NCBI RefSeq assembly: GCF_001051235.1
Contig: NZ_CBTJ020000043.1
Coordinates: 26,848 to 90,847 of the forward strand
Length of the DNA: 64,000 nucleotides
Direction of reading: 5' to 3'
From: Candidatus Competibacter denitrificans Run_A_D11
Lineage (GTDB): Bacteria > Pseudomonadota > Gammaproteobacteria > Competibacterales > Competibacteraceae
This document shows, one piece after another, positions 17,343 to 26,727 of this stretch. Position 1 is the stretch's first letter; each line of letters begins with the position of its first letter. The notes below the pieces were generated by a model. It was not told the DNA's origin. It searched no databases and saw only the letters and a list, made by a program, of their open reading frames with translations. The position numbers and the translations under genes are program-made.

Positions 17343-18194
17343 TTAGCGCAGCTTGGCCTGAATCTCCTCAAAGCGGCGAATCCAGGGCTTGAGCGCGGGC
17401 GATTGGGCAGTGAATTTGGCAGCGGCAGCCTGGGCGGTGACGGCATCGGGATAATCTCCCGCCACCAGCGAATGCCAAGCGCCTGAGCGGCTGCCGGTTG
17501 AATAGTAGGCTTGCGGTTCACCGGTGCCGACGGTAGCGGCGATTTCTTTCAGCGTTCCCATATCCTTACCGCTGTAAAGCTGCACGGTGTAATGCTTCGG
17601 ATCGCGCTTTGTAAGCCACTCCGGTTGTTGGAGGGTGTCGCTGCCGGTTGCTTCAGCAGCAACAGGCGCGGGCGCGCTGAGTCCGGCCTCAGGGGATGGA
17701 ACGGCAGAGAGCTTGGTTGATTCGGTGGGTGCGCTCGGCGTGATGGCGGTTCGGGTTGGCGTAGCAGCCGAGGCAGAGGCATGGCTGTCTTGAGGATGAG
17801 TCGGCGCCGGTTTGGGTGTTGTGGCGACCAGGGCCGCCTCAGCAGAGGGCGCTACCGCCGTCGGTACGGGTGCGATGGAGCGGGTTTCAGGGTTTGGGTC
17901 GTTGGCGCTGGCGCTGACGCTGGGTTTTGCGCTCAGGTCTGCCAAATGCGGTGGATCAGCCACGACGACTGCCGTTTTGGTTTCGTGCACCGCTGGCACC
18001 GGATCGGCGGCGGCCTGTGCCTCGACGGGCGCAACGGAGCGACGCATGGGCGTCGATGGCGGTACGACCGGCATGGAGACCTGGGGCGTGTGGGCCAGGT
18101 TGAGCATGATTTTGATGGCACCCGCTTGCAGGCCGAGCGCTGCCAGCAAGAGGGCGGTTAACAGCGACAGGATTTTCCAGTTGATGGTAGCCAT
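17343..18194 (-). CDS. SPOR-domain membrane protein inserted in the flagellar cluster
   Basis: The 283-residue protein has one N-terminal membrane helix (ILSLLTALLLAALGLQAGAI), a Pro/Ala/Thr-rich linker of about 160 residues and a C-terminal SPOR domain (KHYTVQLYSGKD onward, with GAWHSLVAGDYPDAVTAQAA). SPOR domains bind denuded peptidoglycan, usually at division sites. It lies between flgI and flgJ, 2 bases after flgI and 11 before flgJ, so it is co-transcribed with the P-ring and rod-cap hydrolase genes. This suggests a link between ring insertion and the cell wall, but that is inference. Confidence 0.82.
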   Translation of the reverse strand: MATINWKILSLLTALLLAALGLQAGAIKIMLNLAHTPQVSMPVVPPSTPMRRSVAPVEAQAAADPVPAVHETKTAVVVADPPHLADLSAKPSVSASANDPNPETRSIAPVPTAVAPSAEAALVATTPKPAPTHPQDSHASASAATPTRTAITPSAPTESTKLSAVPSPEAGLSAPAPVAAEATGSDTLQQPEWLTKRDPKHYTVQLYSGKDMGTLKEIAATVGTGEPQAYYSTGSRSGAWHSLVAGDYPDAVTAQAAAAKFTAQSPALKPWIRRFEEIQAKLR

Positions 18195-18196
18195 GG

Positions 18197-19294
18197 TCAG
18201 ATCACAATGAGTTCGGCTTTGAGGGCGCCGGCTGCTTTGAGCGCTTCCAGGATGGCAACGAGATCGCTGGGTGCGGCACCCACCTGATTGACGGCTCGCA
18301 CGATATCATTCAACGCGATGCCCGGATCGAACAAGAACATCGGTTTCTTTTCTTCATTCACCGCGATACTGGCGTTCGGGACTACGACCGTTTGACCGTT
18401 GGAGAGCGGCGCTGGCTGGCTGACGGTGGGATTAGACGCAATCGTGACCGTTAAACCCCCGTGCGAAACCGCTGCCGGCCCAACTTTCACGTTTTGACCG
18501 ATCACCACCGTGCCGGTGCGGGCGTTGACAATCACCTTGGCAGCGGTTTGCGCGGGGACTAGCTCAATATTTTCCAGCACCGCAATCAAGCTAACCCGCT
18601 GATGGCGGTCAGCGGGGCCATTTACCTGAATGGACGTGGCATCAAGCGCCTGGGCGATGTCACCGCCCAAGGTTTTATTGATCGCTTCGACCATCCGTTC
18701 GGCGGTCGTGAAATCGGCCTGCCGTAAATTTAGAACGATAGGCCCGTCTTTACCGAAGGCATCGGTGACTTGGCGTTCGACGGTTGCGCCGTTGGGGATA
18801 CGTCCGGCGCTGGGAATGTTGACCGTCACTTTCGATCCGCCCGCTTCGGCGCCCAAACCACCGACCACCACATTGCCTTGAGCCATGGCGTAGACTGCCC
18901 CATCAGCGCCTTTGAGCGGCAACAGCAATAAGCTACCGCCGCGCAAGCTTTTGGCGTTGCCGATGGACGAGACGGTGACATCGATGGTCTGTCCCGGTTT
19001 GGCAAAGGGCGGCAACTCGGCCTGCACGGAAACAGCGGCGACATTTTTCAGTTGCAGATTTACCTCAGGCGGTACGGTCACCCCCAGGTTGGATAACATG
19101 CTTTTCAGGCTTTTGACGGTGAACGGGGTTTGGGTGGTCTGATCACCGGTCCCCGTCAACCCGACCACCAGGCCGTAACCGATCAACTGATTGGTACGCA
19201 CGCCGGAAATGGTGGCCAGATCCTTGATGCGCTCGCCCCAAACGCCTTGGGCTACCAGCGCAAGCAGCAAAAACAGCGAGAAGCGGCGAAGCAT
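18197..19294 (-). CDS. flgI: Flagellar P-ring protein FlgI
   Basis: FlgI forms the P ring around the rod in the peptidoglycan layer. A signal peptide ([16 protein letters not shown]) is followed by [20 protein letters not shown] and [13 protein letters not shown], invariant in FlgI. The C-terminus ends [20 protein letters not shown], also diagnostic. Length 365 is normal. Confidence 0.97.
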   Translation of the reverse strand: MLRRFSLFLLLALVAQGVWGERIKDLATISGVRTNQLIGYGLVVGLTGTGDQTTQTPFTVKSLKSMLSNLGVTVPPEVNLQLKNVAAVSVQAELPPFAKPGQTIDVTVSSIGNAKSLRGGSLLLLPLKGADGAVYAMAQGNVVVGGLGAEAGGSKVTVNIPSAGRIPNGATVERQVTDAFGKDGPIVLNLRQADFTTAERMVEAINKTLGGDIAQALDATSIQVNGPADRHQRVSLIAVLENIELVPAQTAAKVIVNARTGTVVIGQNVKVGPAAVSHGGLTVTIASNPTVSQPAPLSNGQTVVVPNASIAVNEEKKPMFLFDPGIALNDIVRAVNQVGAAPSDLVAILEALKAAGALKAELIVI

Positions 19295-19334
19295 AGCCTA
19301 TCCCCTTAGCAATAGATTGAACACGCCCTGACCG

Positions 19335-20018
19335 TTACAGCGGCCATAACGGGCTTAGGAAGAACCGGCCCAGCCAGCCGATGGTGTTGGCATCAGCCAA
19401 AGCGCCATTGCCGGCGTAGGTGATTTTGGCGTCAGCAACTCGGCTGGACAGAATCGAGTTATCGCCACCAATGTCTTCCGGCCGAATCACCCCAGAAATT
19501 TGCACGACTTCCTCACCCTGGTTGAGCGTCAACATTTTTTCACCGCGAATGGCCAGATTACCATTCGGATAAACGCCGGTGACCACCGCCGCGATGTCGC
19601 CGCTAAGGCTGTTGCTTTGGTCGCTGGCGCCCTTGCCGCCGAGCTTGCGCTCGCCATTGGCGCTATTCTCCAGCGTGGCGCTGCCGATGCCGAGCGGTAC
19701 GCCGAACAGCGTTGGGTTCTGGATGTCGATTTCGCTTTTCTTTTCCGCGCTGGTGGTCGCCGATTTAGTAGCAGCGGTTTTTTCAACCAGGCGGATGACC
19801 ACCATATCGCCGACGCGCCGCGCGGTACGATCTTCAAACAGCCGCATATCGGCACCGGCCTGGTAGATCGTGCCGGGTTGCCGCGAGGCGGGATCGACCG
19901 GATTGGCCAGCGGCATGACCGTTGGAGTGACCGGCTTGAATTCGTAATGCGGCGCCAGTCCGCTGCAACCGGACAGCAAGGTCATCAGGATCAGCGCGGC
20001 GGATGGTCTGTTCATCAC
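19335..20018 (-). CDS. flgH: Flagellar L-ring lipoprotein FlgH
   Basis: FlgH forms the L ring in the outer membrane. The lipobox LLSGC (Cys near residue 18) marks a lipoprotein. The conserved segments GTIYQAGADMRLFEDRTARRVGD (split by a short variable region), GVYPNGNLAIRGEK and VVQISGVIRPEDI are all present. The C-terminus ends in the typical WLGRFFLSPLWPL. Length 227 is normal. Confidence 0.96.
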   Translation of the reverse strand: MMNRPSAALILMTLLSGCSGLAPHYEFKPVTPTVMPLANPVDPASRQPGTIYQAGADMRLFEDRTARRVGDMVVIRLVEKTAATKSATTSAEKKSEIDIQNPTLFGVPLGIGSATLENSANGERKLGGKGASDQSNSLSGDIAAVVTGVYPNGNLAIRGEKMLTLNQGEEVVQISGVIRPEDIGGDNSILSSRVADAKITYAGNGALADANTIGWLGRFFLSPLWPL

Positions 20019-20026
20019 ATCATGGC

Positions 20027-20812
20027 CTACAAGTTGTTGTTGACGTACTGCAACATCTGGTCGGTGCTGGAGATCGCCTTGGAATTCATCTCGTAGGTGC
20101 GCTGGGTTTCGATCATATCCACCAGCTCTTCCACCACATTGACATTGGAGGTTTCCAGCGAACCCTGCACCAACTGACCCATGCCGTTGGTGCCGGCCGT
20201 GCCGGTTTGCGGCGAACCGCTGGCGGCCGATTCCAGGAACAGGTTGCCGCCGACCGCTTGCAAACCGGCGGGGTTGACGAAATCGGTCAACTGGAGGGTG
20301 CCGACCTGACTGGCGGTCGGTTGATTGGCGATTTGTGCGCTCACCGTGCCGTCACTGCCGATGGTGACGGTCTGCGCGTTCGTAGGCAGGGTGATTTCCG
20401 GTTGCAGCAGATAACCGTTGGCGGTGACGATTTGGCCTTCGGCATTGATTTGAAAAGAGCCGTCACGGGTATAAGCGGCGGTACCGTCTGGCAGTTGCAC
20501 CTGAAAGAAGCCGCGTCCGTTAACCGCCATATCCAGGTTGTTGCCGGTCTGAACCAGGTTACCCTGAGTAAAAATTTTGGCGGTGGACACGATCCGCACG
20601 CCGGTGCCCAGCGTCAGGCCCGAAGGCAACTGGGTGTTTTGCGAGGATTGGCCGCCGGTTTGGCGCACATTCTGGTACAGCAAGTCCTCAAATTGGGCAC
20701 GGCTTTGCTTGAAACCGGTGGTGCTGGCGTTGGAAAGGTTGTTGGAAATGACCGACATGCGGGTTTGTTGGGCGTCGAGGCCCGTTTTAGCGATCCATAA
20801 GGCGGATGTCAT
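20027..20812 (-). CDS. flgG: Flagellar distal rod protein FlgG
   Basis: FlgG makes the distal rod. The N-terminus [20 protein letters not shown], then [20 protein letters not shown], and the C-terminus [20 protein letters not shown] are the standard FlgG signatures. At 261 residues it matches the constant family length. It lies nine bases before flgH. Confidence 0.97.
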   Translation of the reverse strand: MTSALWIAKTGLDAQQTRMSVISNNLSNASTTGFKQSRAQFEDLLYQNVRQTGGQSSQNTQLPSGLTLGTGVRIVSTAKIFTQGNLVQTGNNLDMAVNGRGFFQVQLPDGTAAYTRDGSFQINAEGQIVTANGYLLQPEITLPTNAQTVTIGSDGTVSAQIANQPTASQVGTLQLTDFVNPAGLQAVGGNLFLESAASGSPQTGTAGTNGMGQLVQGSLETSNVNVVEELVDMIETQRTYEMNSKAISSTDQMLQYVNNNL

Positions 20813-20822
20813 GGGGATGCTC

Positions 20823-21566
20823 CTATTCCAAGCGCAGCAGTTGGTTGGTGGCGCTGGAGTTGTCTTCGGCCACCTTCATCATTTTGACCTGCAACTCAAA
20901 GCGGCGGGCCGACTCGATCATGCCGACCAGTGCTTCGGCAGGGTTGACGTTACTGCTTTCCAGGGCGCCACTTTGGACACGCACCGCCGCGTCGGCCGGA
21001 AAGGGTTGGCCATCATTGGCGCGCATCAGGCCGGTGGTGTCTTTATAAAGCGCGTTGTCGGCGGGATTGACCAGCTTGAGTCGATCGACCGTGACCGTGC
21101 TGGCGCCATTGCCGCCGAGCGGCTGGACGGAAATCGTGCCGTCGCCGCCGATGGTGATTTTGGCCGCCGGTGGGATCGAAATGGGGCCGCTATTACCCAG
21201 CACTGGGCGGCCGTCAGCGGTCGTGAGCTGACCGCTCGGCCCGACCTGCAAGTCGCCAGAGCGGGTGTAGGCTTCCTGGCCGTCGGGGCCTTGCACTGCC
21301 AGCCAACCGGCGCCCTGTAGGGTAATGTCCAGATCGCGGCCGGTGGTCATCACCCGGCCCAACCGCAGGTCTGAGCCTGGCCGTTCGGCCATGGTGTACA
21401 CCCGGCTTGGCAAACCCTGCTCGCTGAAGACCGGCATACTGCGAAAATCGGCTAAATCCTGCCGGAAGCCAGCGGTGTTGGCATTGGCCAGATTATGGCT
21501 AACGACGGCCTGGGCTTGCAGGGTTTGCCGGGCGCCACTCATTGCGACATACAACATGCGGTCCAT
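20823..21566 (-). CDS. flgF: Flagellar proximal rod protein FlgF
   Basis: FlgF is a rod subunit. The start [20 protein letters not shown] and the segment [20 protein letters not shown] are typical, and the C-terminus has [20 protein letters not shown], the FlgF form of the shared rod motif. At 247 residues, length is normal. It is followed by flgG after ten bases. Confidence 0.96.
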   Translation of the reverse strand: MDRMLYVAMSGARQTLQAQAVVSHNLANANTAGFRQDLADFRSMPVFSEQGLPSRVYTMAERPGSDLRLGRVMTTGRDLDITLQGAGWLAVQGPDGQEAYTRSGDLQVGPSGQLTTADGRPVLGNSGPISIPPAAKITIGGDGTISVQPLGGNGASTVTVDRLKLVNPADNALYKDTTGLMRANDGQPFPADAAVRVQSGALESSNVNPAEALVGMIESARRFELQVKMMKVAEDNSSATNQLLRLE

Positions 21567-21583
21567 AATTCAATGACCTGTGG

Positions 21584-22333
21584 TTACATATTAATGACGG
21601 TCTGCACCATTTCCTTATTGGCGGTGATCGTCTTCGAGTTGGCGTTGAAGTCACGCTGGGCGACGATCAAATCCACCAGCTCCGCGCTGATATCAACATT
21701 GGAAGCCTCCAACTCACCGCTGGATACCAAACCCAGACCCTTGCTGCCCGGCGCATCGCTGACGGCTGTGCCGGCTTCGGGCGTTGCGATCCATTGGGTA
21801 TCGCCCACCCGCTTCAGACCATTGGCGTTGGGGAAGTCAGTCAGCCCAACTTGCAGCGCTGGGGTGTCGGCGCCGGTGCTGTCCTTGGCAGTGATGTTGC
21901 CATTGCCATCCACGCTAATATCGTGCCAACCACCGGTTCCACCGAACTTCAAGGGGGTTTGCCCGTCTTTACCAAGCAAGTTTTGGCCCAGGTTGTTGAC
22001 GATGTTGCCGTCTTTATCAACATGAAAACTGCCTGCGCGCGTGTAGGAAACCCCGGAGCTGTCTTTGACGGCAAAGAACCCATTGCCGTTGATCGCCAGA
22101 TCCAGGGCATTGTCGGTGATGGTCGTGCTGCCTTGCTTGAATTGCTGGTTGATCGCTTGGGTCCGCACGCCGGAACCGGCGGTTTTCTTGCCCGCGTTGG
22201 CATCCACGATGTCGCCAAATTCGGCACGACCGCTTTTGAAGCCGGTGGTACTGGAATTGGCGATGTTTTGTGAAACGACATCGATATGGGTAGTCGCCGC
22301 TTTGAGGCCGGTTAGGCCAATATTCATAGACAT
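21584..22333 (-). CDS. Short FlgE-like hook/rod protein (paralog)
   Basis: This 249-residue protein carries both conserved ends of the FlgE/FlgG/FlgF family (NIGLTGLKAATTHIDVVSQN; and SNVDISAELVDLIVAQRDFN), and its N-terminus is closest to FlgE (GLTGLKAA; SGRAEFGDI). The adjacent FlgE has 456 residues, so the surface domain is mostly absent here. It is intact, has its own start and sits between flgE and flgF. It could be a transition element between rod and hook or a duplicated hook gene that lost its middle. Some genomes annotate such genes as a second flgE. Confidence 0.85.
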   Translation of the reverse strand: MSMNIGLTGLKAATTHIDVVSQNIANSSTTGFKSGRAEFGDIVDANAGKKTAGSGVRTQAINQQFKQGSTTITDNALDLAINGNGFFAVKDSSGVSYTRAGSFHVDKDGNIVNNLGQNLLGKDGQTPLKFGGTGGWHDISVDGNGNITAKDSTGADTPALQVGLTDFPNANGLKRVGDTQWIATPEAGTAVSDAPGSKGLGLVSSGELEASNVDISAELVDLIVAQRDFNANSKTITANKEMVQTVINM

Positions 22334-22409
22334 GGTATTGATTCCTTTGCTGGAATTTCCAGGGATGGTTGACGATTGATGGTGATGAGCCGCTTAAGCG
22401 AAGATGCGA

Positions 22410-23780
22410 TTAGCGCATCTGCAACAGGGTCTGCGTCATCTGGTCGGATGTGCTGATCACCTGGGCGTTGGCCTGGAAATTACGCTGGGCGTTGATCATT
22501 TTGACCAGTTGCTCGGACAACTCGACGTTGGATAACTCCAGGGCACCGGCGCGGACCAGGCCCAGACTCGCGGTGCCCGGTGGACCTTTGACCGGTTGGC
22601 CCGATGCGGCGGTTTCCACCCAACTGGAGTCGCCGATGGGGCTAAGACCCTGCGTGTTGCGGAAATTCGCCAAGATCACTTGGCCCAGCACCTTTGCTTG
22701 GCCGTTGCTGTAACGGCCGAACAGACTGCCGTCTTCGCCGATATCCACCCCCACAACCCGGCCGGTGGTATAGCCGTCCTGGGTGACCGAATTGGTGCTG
22801 GAAGCGCTGCCGTACTGGGTCGCCGTGTCGAATTTCAGGGTGAGTCCCGCCGGGGTTCCGGCGCTGTTGAGTGGGTTTTCCGAACCGTTGGGTGTGCCGT
22901 TACCAGTAATCGGATCGGGACCGTTGGTAGGAACGATGCTGGCCAGGGTGAGCGAGCTATTGCCGGTAGGGGTTCCCGTAGCATCCAGGGTGCCAGTCAA
23001 CGCGCCGAAGGCGTCAAAACACAGCGTGCCGGACGGGGTTGCTGTTCCAGCCGGCGGTAGTGCATTACCGTTCAATCCCAGGCCGTCCATGCTGAAAAAA
23101 ATCTGCCAAGAGGCCGTGCCGCCCGGAACCGCAGGCGGCGTGGTCGTGCTGTCGCGGACGAAGTAGGCGGTGAGGCTATGATCATTGCCCAGGCTGTCGA
23201 ATACGGTCATCGCCGAGGCAAAGCTGTAGGTACGGGAATCCTGAAAATCGAAATTAGCCGGATCGAGGGCCACGCTGCTTGAGTCGAGATTGATGCCGTA
23301 TTCCCCGGTGGTGGATTGCTTGGGGTCGATGTTGGCGGTTTGGGTGCGCAGATCGCCTTCAGTACCGATGTCGATTAAGCCGGTCGTGGGGTTGGTCTGA
23401 TAGCCTTGCAATTTCTGCCCAAGGCTATTGACCACATAGCCGTTCTTGTCGAGGCCATACGCACCGGCGCGGGTGTAAACCATTGAACCATCGGTATCTT
23501 TCACCGCAAAGAAGCCTTCACCGTCGATAGCCATGTCCAGCGGATTGCTGGTGGTTTCCAGATTGCCCTGCTTGAATTGCTGGCTGACCGCGTTGAGCCG
23601 CACGCCGGTGCCAATGCTGCGGCGAGTCGAGGTGCCCAGATCGCTGAGCGAATAAATATCGCCGAACTCGGCGCGCGACGCTTTGAAGCCAGTCGTATTG
23701 TTATTGGCGATGTTGTTGCTGATCACGCCGAGATCCGAGCTGGCGGCATTCAACCCGGTGAGGGCGGTACGAAATGACAT
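22410..23780 (-). CDS. flgE: Flagellar hook protein FlgE
   Basis: FlgE is the hook subunit. The N-terminus FRTALTGLNAASSDLGVISN, then NIANNNTTGFKASRAEFGDI, and the C-terminus SNVELSEQLVKMINAQRNFQ are diagnostic. The middle contains the hook surface domain with YSFASAMTVFDSLGNDHSLT. Length 456 is within the normal range. It follows flgD by 49 bases. Confidence 0.97.
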   Translation of the reverse strand: MSFRTALTGLNAASSDLGVISNNIANNNTTGFKASRAEFGDIYSLSDLGTSTRRSIGTGVRLNAVSQQFKQGNLETTSNPLDMAIDGEGFFAVKDTDGSMVYTRAGAYGLDKNGYVVNSLGQKLQGYQTNPTTGLIDIGTEGDLRTQTANIDPKQSTTGEYGINLDSSSVALDPANFDFQDSRTYSFASAMTVFDSLGNDHSLTAYFVRDSTTTPPAVPGGTASWQIFFSMDGLGLNGNALPPAGTATPSGTLCFDAFGALTGTLDATGTPTGNSSLTLASIVPTNGPDPITGNGTPNGSENPLNSAGTPAGLTLKFDTATQYGSASSTNSVTQDGYTTGRVVGVDIGEDGSLFGRYSNGQAKVLGQVILANFRNTQGLSPIGDSSWVETAASGQPVKGPPGTASLGLVRAGALELSNVELSEQLVKMINAQRNFQANAQVISTSDQMTQTLLQMR

Positions 23781-23829
23781 GGGGTAATCTCCTTGCGGGA
23801 ATAGTGCGACAGGGGCGAAGGACTCTTGG

Positions 23830-24204
23830 TTACCGCGAACCAGCGCCGTTGATGATGTCGGTCGCCCGGTCGGCTTGGGTAGCGCTCGCTTTGCTTGTTG
23901 CAGCTTTCGCCGTGGTGGCTGTGGTTGTGCTGGTGGTTGTGCTGGTGCCTAGCGTTTTCACCAGCGAATCGATGGACGTTTTCATCTCAATGATGGCGTT
24001 CAAGGTGCTGAACTGAGCCATTTGCGCCATGAACTGTTGGCCGTCGAGCGGATTGGTTGGGTCCTGGTTTTGCATCTGCGTGGTTAGCAGGCGGAGAAAA
24101 TCAGCCTGATTGAGCTGGTCGTTGGCTTTTTTTCCCGATGTTTTCGCCGTCGCGCCGGTGCTAGTGGCTGTGGCGCTGGTTCCGGTGGTTGAAATGGTGG
24201 TCAT
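23830..24204 (-). CDS. flgD: Flagellar hook capping protein FlgD, short form
   Basis: FlgD caps the growing hook. The conserved core is present: QLNQADFLRLLTTQMQNQDP, then TNPLDGQQFMAQMAQFSTLN, as in the FlgD N-terminal region. The protein stops at 124 residues, whereas E. coli FlgD has about 230, so the C-terminal Tudor-like and FnIII/Ig-like domains are missing. No remnant of those domains follows; flgE begins 49 bases later. Short FlgD proteins are known in some alphaproteobacteria. The C-terminus is a Thr/Ala-rich tail. Confidence 0.9.
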   Translation of the reverse strand: MTTISTTGTSATATSTGATAKTSGKKANDQLNQADFLRLLTTQMQNQDPTNPLDGQQFMAQMAQFSTLNAIIEMKTSIDSLVKTLGTSTTTSTTTATTAKAATSKASATQADRATDIINGAGSR

Positions 24205-24225
24205 GGAGGGGGTCTCCGATTGCGG

Positions 24226-24633
24226 TTAGTCGCCCAAGCTCAACGTGCGCATCAGCATCTGCTTGGAGGTGTTGAACACTTCCACGTTGCTCTGATACGA
24301 GCGGGACGCGGAGATCATGTCGGCCATTTCCTCGACCGGATTGACGTTTGGCAGATTGACGTAACCATCCTGGTCCGCCAGCGGGTGTTCCGGCCGATAC
24401 TCCCGCCGCAGCGGAGCTTGGCTTTCGACGATACCAAGGACTTCAACGCCGCCCATCGCCTCACCGGCGGCGTCAAGCTGAGAGGCGAATACCGGCTGAC
24501 GTGCTCGGTAGGTGCTGCCCGTGCTGCTGCTGATGCTATCGGTGTTGGCCATGTTGCCAGCTGTGGTGTTCAGGCGGATGGTCTGTGCCCGCAGTGCCGA
24601 TCCCGAAATGTCGAACACGTTGAACAGCGACAT
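24226..24633 (-). CDS. flgC: Flagellar proximal rod protein FlgC
   Basis: FlgC is a rod subunit. The start FNVFDISGSALRAQTIRLNT, the next ANMANTDSISS, and the C-terminus PNVNPVEEMADMISASRSYQ are characteristic. At 135 residues, length is constant in the family. It follows flgB after two bases. Confidence 0.97.
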   Translation of the reverse strand: MSLFNVFDISGSALRAQTIRLNTTAGNMANTDSISSSTGSTYRARQPVFASQLDAAGEAMGGVEVLGIVESQAPLRREYRPEHPLADQDGYVNLPNVNPVEEMADMISASRSYQSNVEVFNTSKQMLMRTLSLGD

Positions 24634-24635
24634 GG

Positions 24636-25025
24636 TTACTCTCCCCGAATCGCGGTCAGCAGGCCCTGGACGCGATTGCTCAGCAGTTGCAAAGTGGCCT
24701 GATAACGTAAGGCGTTGTCGGAAAAAGCGCTTTTTTCCTGTTCTTCTTCCACCGTGTTGCCATCAAGGGCCATCTGATCCGGTGTCCGATAGAGCAGGTT
24801 GTCTCTCGCCTCGCCAGCAGCCGGCAGATGCGCGGCGTGAGTGGTTTTCAATGCCCCACCCTGGCCTTGTAAACTGGCCAGTGCTGCGCTGAAATCGATA
24901 TCCCGCGCTCGGTAGTTTGGGGTATCGGCATTGGCGATGTTGGCCGCCAAAATTTCGGCACGCCGGGAGCGTAGTGTTAACGCTTGGGCGTGGACACTGA
25001 GCGCCTGATCGAAACCGATGGTCAT
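24636..25025 (-). CDS. flgB: Flagellar proximal rod protein FlgB
   Basis: FlgB is the most proximal rod protein, with ILAANIANADTPNYRARDID as the signature and the C-terminal LRYQATLQLLSNRVQGLLTA. At 129 residues, length is normal. It is the first gene of the minus-strand rod/hook operon and diverges from flgA across a 96-base gap that contains a possible sigma-54 promoter. Confidence 0.97.
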   Translation of the reverse strand: MTIGFDQALSVHAQALTLRSRRAEILAANIANADTPNYRARDIDFSAALASLQGQGGALKTTHAAHLPAAGEARDNLLYRTPDQMALDGNTVEEEQEKSAFSDNALRYQATLQLLSNRVQGLLTAIRGE

Positions 25026-25050
25026 TCACGACTCCTGGAGTTAGCCTGGC

Positions 25051-25079
25051 CCGCTGAGAGTTAGCGGTTCTGCCGCCAA
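25051..25079 (-). promoter_or_regulatory. Candidate sigma-54 promoter for flgB operon
   Basis: On the minus strand TTGGCGGCAGAACCGCTA has GG and GC separated by 10 bases, with a good -24 half (TTGGC) but a poor -12 half (CCGCT rather than TTGCW). It ends about 37 bases before the flgB start. An inverted repeat CCGCT/AGCGG (25051-25055 and 25063-25067) overlaps it. Middle flagellar genes often use sigma-54 in other gammaproteobacteria, but this match is weak. Confidence 0.35.
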
Positions 25080-25121
25080 AAAAACGACTCATTTGTGATA
25101 CTATCTACTAAGAAGCAAATC

Positions 25122-25856
25122 ATGTGCCGAAAACCAGGTCATCGGGTAAAAGCCGGTCATTGGTTATATCGCCTGCTGCTGGTCTGTTGCGGGATTCCGG
25201 CACTGGCGTGGGCTGCTGAGGAAGCGATTCAACCGCTGGAAGGTATCCGCCAAGCGGCCCAACAGTTTTTATTGGCGCAGCCGCGCGCGGGGAAAGAATC
25301 GCCAGAAATCCAACTAACTGACCTTGATCCCCGCTTGCGGCTGCCGAAATGCACCGTACCCCTAGAAGTTTTTTTGCCTAGCGGTGCGCCGACGACGGGC
25401 AATCTCTCGGTCGGCGTGCGTTGCCCTGGTCGCCCGTCGTGGACGGTCTATCAAAGGGCTAGCGTGCGGATTTTTAGCGACGTGTTGGTCGCCAGCCGCT
25501 TTTTAGCGTCGGGCACCATTTTGGGAAGGGCGGATTTCAGGATTGAGCGGCGCGATCTGACCACGTTGGCAGGCAGCTATGAAACCGTGCCGGATCATCT
25601 GCTCGGCAAGCGATTACGCAGCGCTTTCGTAGCGGGCGCCGTTATTTCACCGCACGCCGTCAAAACCGTACCGCTCGTTCGGCAGGGAGAAACAGTGACA
25701 CTCGTGGTCCGGCAAGGTGGTATGGAAGTCAGTTCCAGTGGCACGGCCTTAAGCGATGCAGAATTAGGCCAACGAGTGCGGGTGCGCAACGAAGGCTCCA
25801 AGCGCGTGGTCGAAGGGACTGTGACGGCCCAGCGACGGGTTGAGGTTGGAAGGTAG
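25122..25856 (+). CDS. flgA: Flagella basal body P-ring formation protein FlgA
   Basis: FlgA is the periplasmic chaperone for P-ring assembly. A signal peptide ([17 protein letters not shown]) precedes a domain with [19 protein letters not shown] and a SAF domain in which [14 protein letters not shown] and [14 protein letters not shown] are typical. I chose the ATG at 25122 over the upstream GTG at 25095 because it gives a normal signal peptide. At 244 residues, length is usual. It diverges from flgB and is followed by flgM. Confidence 0.93.
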   Translation: MCRKPGHRVKAGHWLYRLLLVCCGIPALAWAAEEAIQPLEGIRQAAQQFLLAQPRAGKESPEIQLTDLDPRLRLPKCTVPLEVFLPSGAPTTGNLSVGVRCPGRPSWTVYQRASVRIFSDVLVASRFLASGTILGRADFRIERRDLTTLAGSYETVPDHLLGKRLRSAFVAGAVISPHAVKTVPLVRQGETVTLVVRQGGMEVSSSGTALSDAELGQRVRVRNEGSKRVVEGTVTAQRRVEVGR

Positions 25857-25868
25857 CGGAAATTCCAT

Positions 25869-25895
25869 TAAAGTTGCTGCGAAGACGGCCGATAA
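25869..25895 (+). promoter_or_regulatory. Sigma-28 (FliA) promoter for flgMN
   Basis: TAAAGTTG-N11-GCCGATAA matches the FliA consensus TAAAGTTT-N11-GCCGATAA at 15 of 16 fixed positions with exact spacing. The -10 box ends 55 bases before the flgM ATG at 25951. A FliA-dependent flgM promoter downstream of flgA is the arrangement known in enterics. It also shows that flgM begins at 25951 and not at the upstream start of the open frame (25840). Confidence 0.9.
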
Positions 25896-25950
25896 GCGTG
25901 TTGTGCCCCCAAAAAACCGACCTTTTACCGAACCGGATGGATTTAGCACC

Positions 25951-26250
25951 ATGGCCATCAACCCAATTAACAGCATCTATTCGCCGCCCGTTCGCGGCAG
26001 TGGTGTGGAACGAGCGGTTTCGTCAAACGTAGCGACTCTGCGTGGCAAGCCAGTAGGCGAGGTCGATCAAGTCCAGTTGACGCCCGGCTCCGTGAGCTTG
26101 CGCCAACTGGAAACCGAGTCGCAGACGCCGCCGATTGATCATGCCAAAGTCGCCGCCTTGCGTGAGGCTATCAACAATGGCACCTATCAGGTTGATTCTG
26201 AACGGATCGCCCGCAAGATGTCCGATTTCGAATCCGCCCTGTTTCCCTAA
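25951..26250 (+). CDS. flgM: Anti-sigma-28 factor FlgM
   Basis: FlgM binds FliA and holds back late flagellar genes until the hook is complete, after which it is exported. The protein begins MAINPINSI, and its C-terminal half has the FliA-binding pattern [10 protein letters not shown], then [29 protein letters not shown]. An ATG at 25951 gives 99 residues, a normal length; the frame continues upstream but would overlap flgA and the sigma-28 promoter. flgN follows after nine bases. Confidence 0.93.
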   Translation: MAINPINSIYSPPVRGSGVERAVSSNVATLRGKPVGEVDQVQLTPGSVSLRQLETESQTPPIDHAKVAALREAINNGTYQVDSERIARKMSDFESALFP

Positions 26251-26259
26251 GGCTGACCC

Positions 26260-26727
26260 ATGAACCTGGCGGCGCTGCTACGGGACGAGTTGCAGGCGGT
26301 TGAGCGGTTGAAGCGGCTGTTGACGGCCGAATACGATGCGCTGAAATCGCGTGATGTGGCTGGTTTGGAGCACGCGGTCGCTGAAAAACACGTTTGCCTG
26401 GATGACCTGCGCGGACTGATCGCTCATCGGCTGCATGATTTACAGGCGCTCGGCTTCAGCGCTGACGCCCAGGGATTGGCCGCTTATCTGGAGACGTTGC
26501 CGGTGCCGGAGCGGGCCGAAGCCGGCAAGCTCTGGGCGGCATTGACGCAAGCCACTGAGCAGGTGCATCAGCAAAATGAGGTGAACGGCACCGTCATCGC
26601 TGCCAGCCGTCATCATGTCGAGCGGACGTTGGCTATTTTGCGCGGCCGCGATTCGCTGGATTTTCTCTACGATCAAGAGACCCGCAAGGTGTTTAGCGGT
26701 AGCACCCAGCCCATTGCCAAGGCATAA
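26260..26727 (+). CDS. flgN: Flagellar export chaperone FlgN
   Basis: FlgN is the cytoplasmic chaperone for FlgK and FlgL. The 155-residue all-helical protein has the FlgN-like start LAALLRDELQAVERLKRLLT with EYDALKSRDV. The C-terminal part, with TLAILRGRDS and LDFLYDQETRK, is typical of the family. It is directly downstream of flgM, as in other bacteria. Confidence 0.9.
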   Translation: MNLAALLRDELQAVERLKRLLTAEYDALKSRDVAGLEHAVAEKHVCLDDLRGLIAHRLHDLQALGFSADAQGLAAYLETLPVPERAEAGKLWAALTQATEQVHQQNEVNGTVIAASRHHVERTLAILRGRDSLDFLYDQETRKVFSGSTQPIAKA

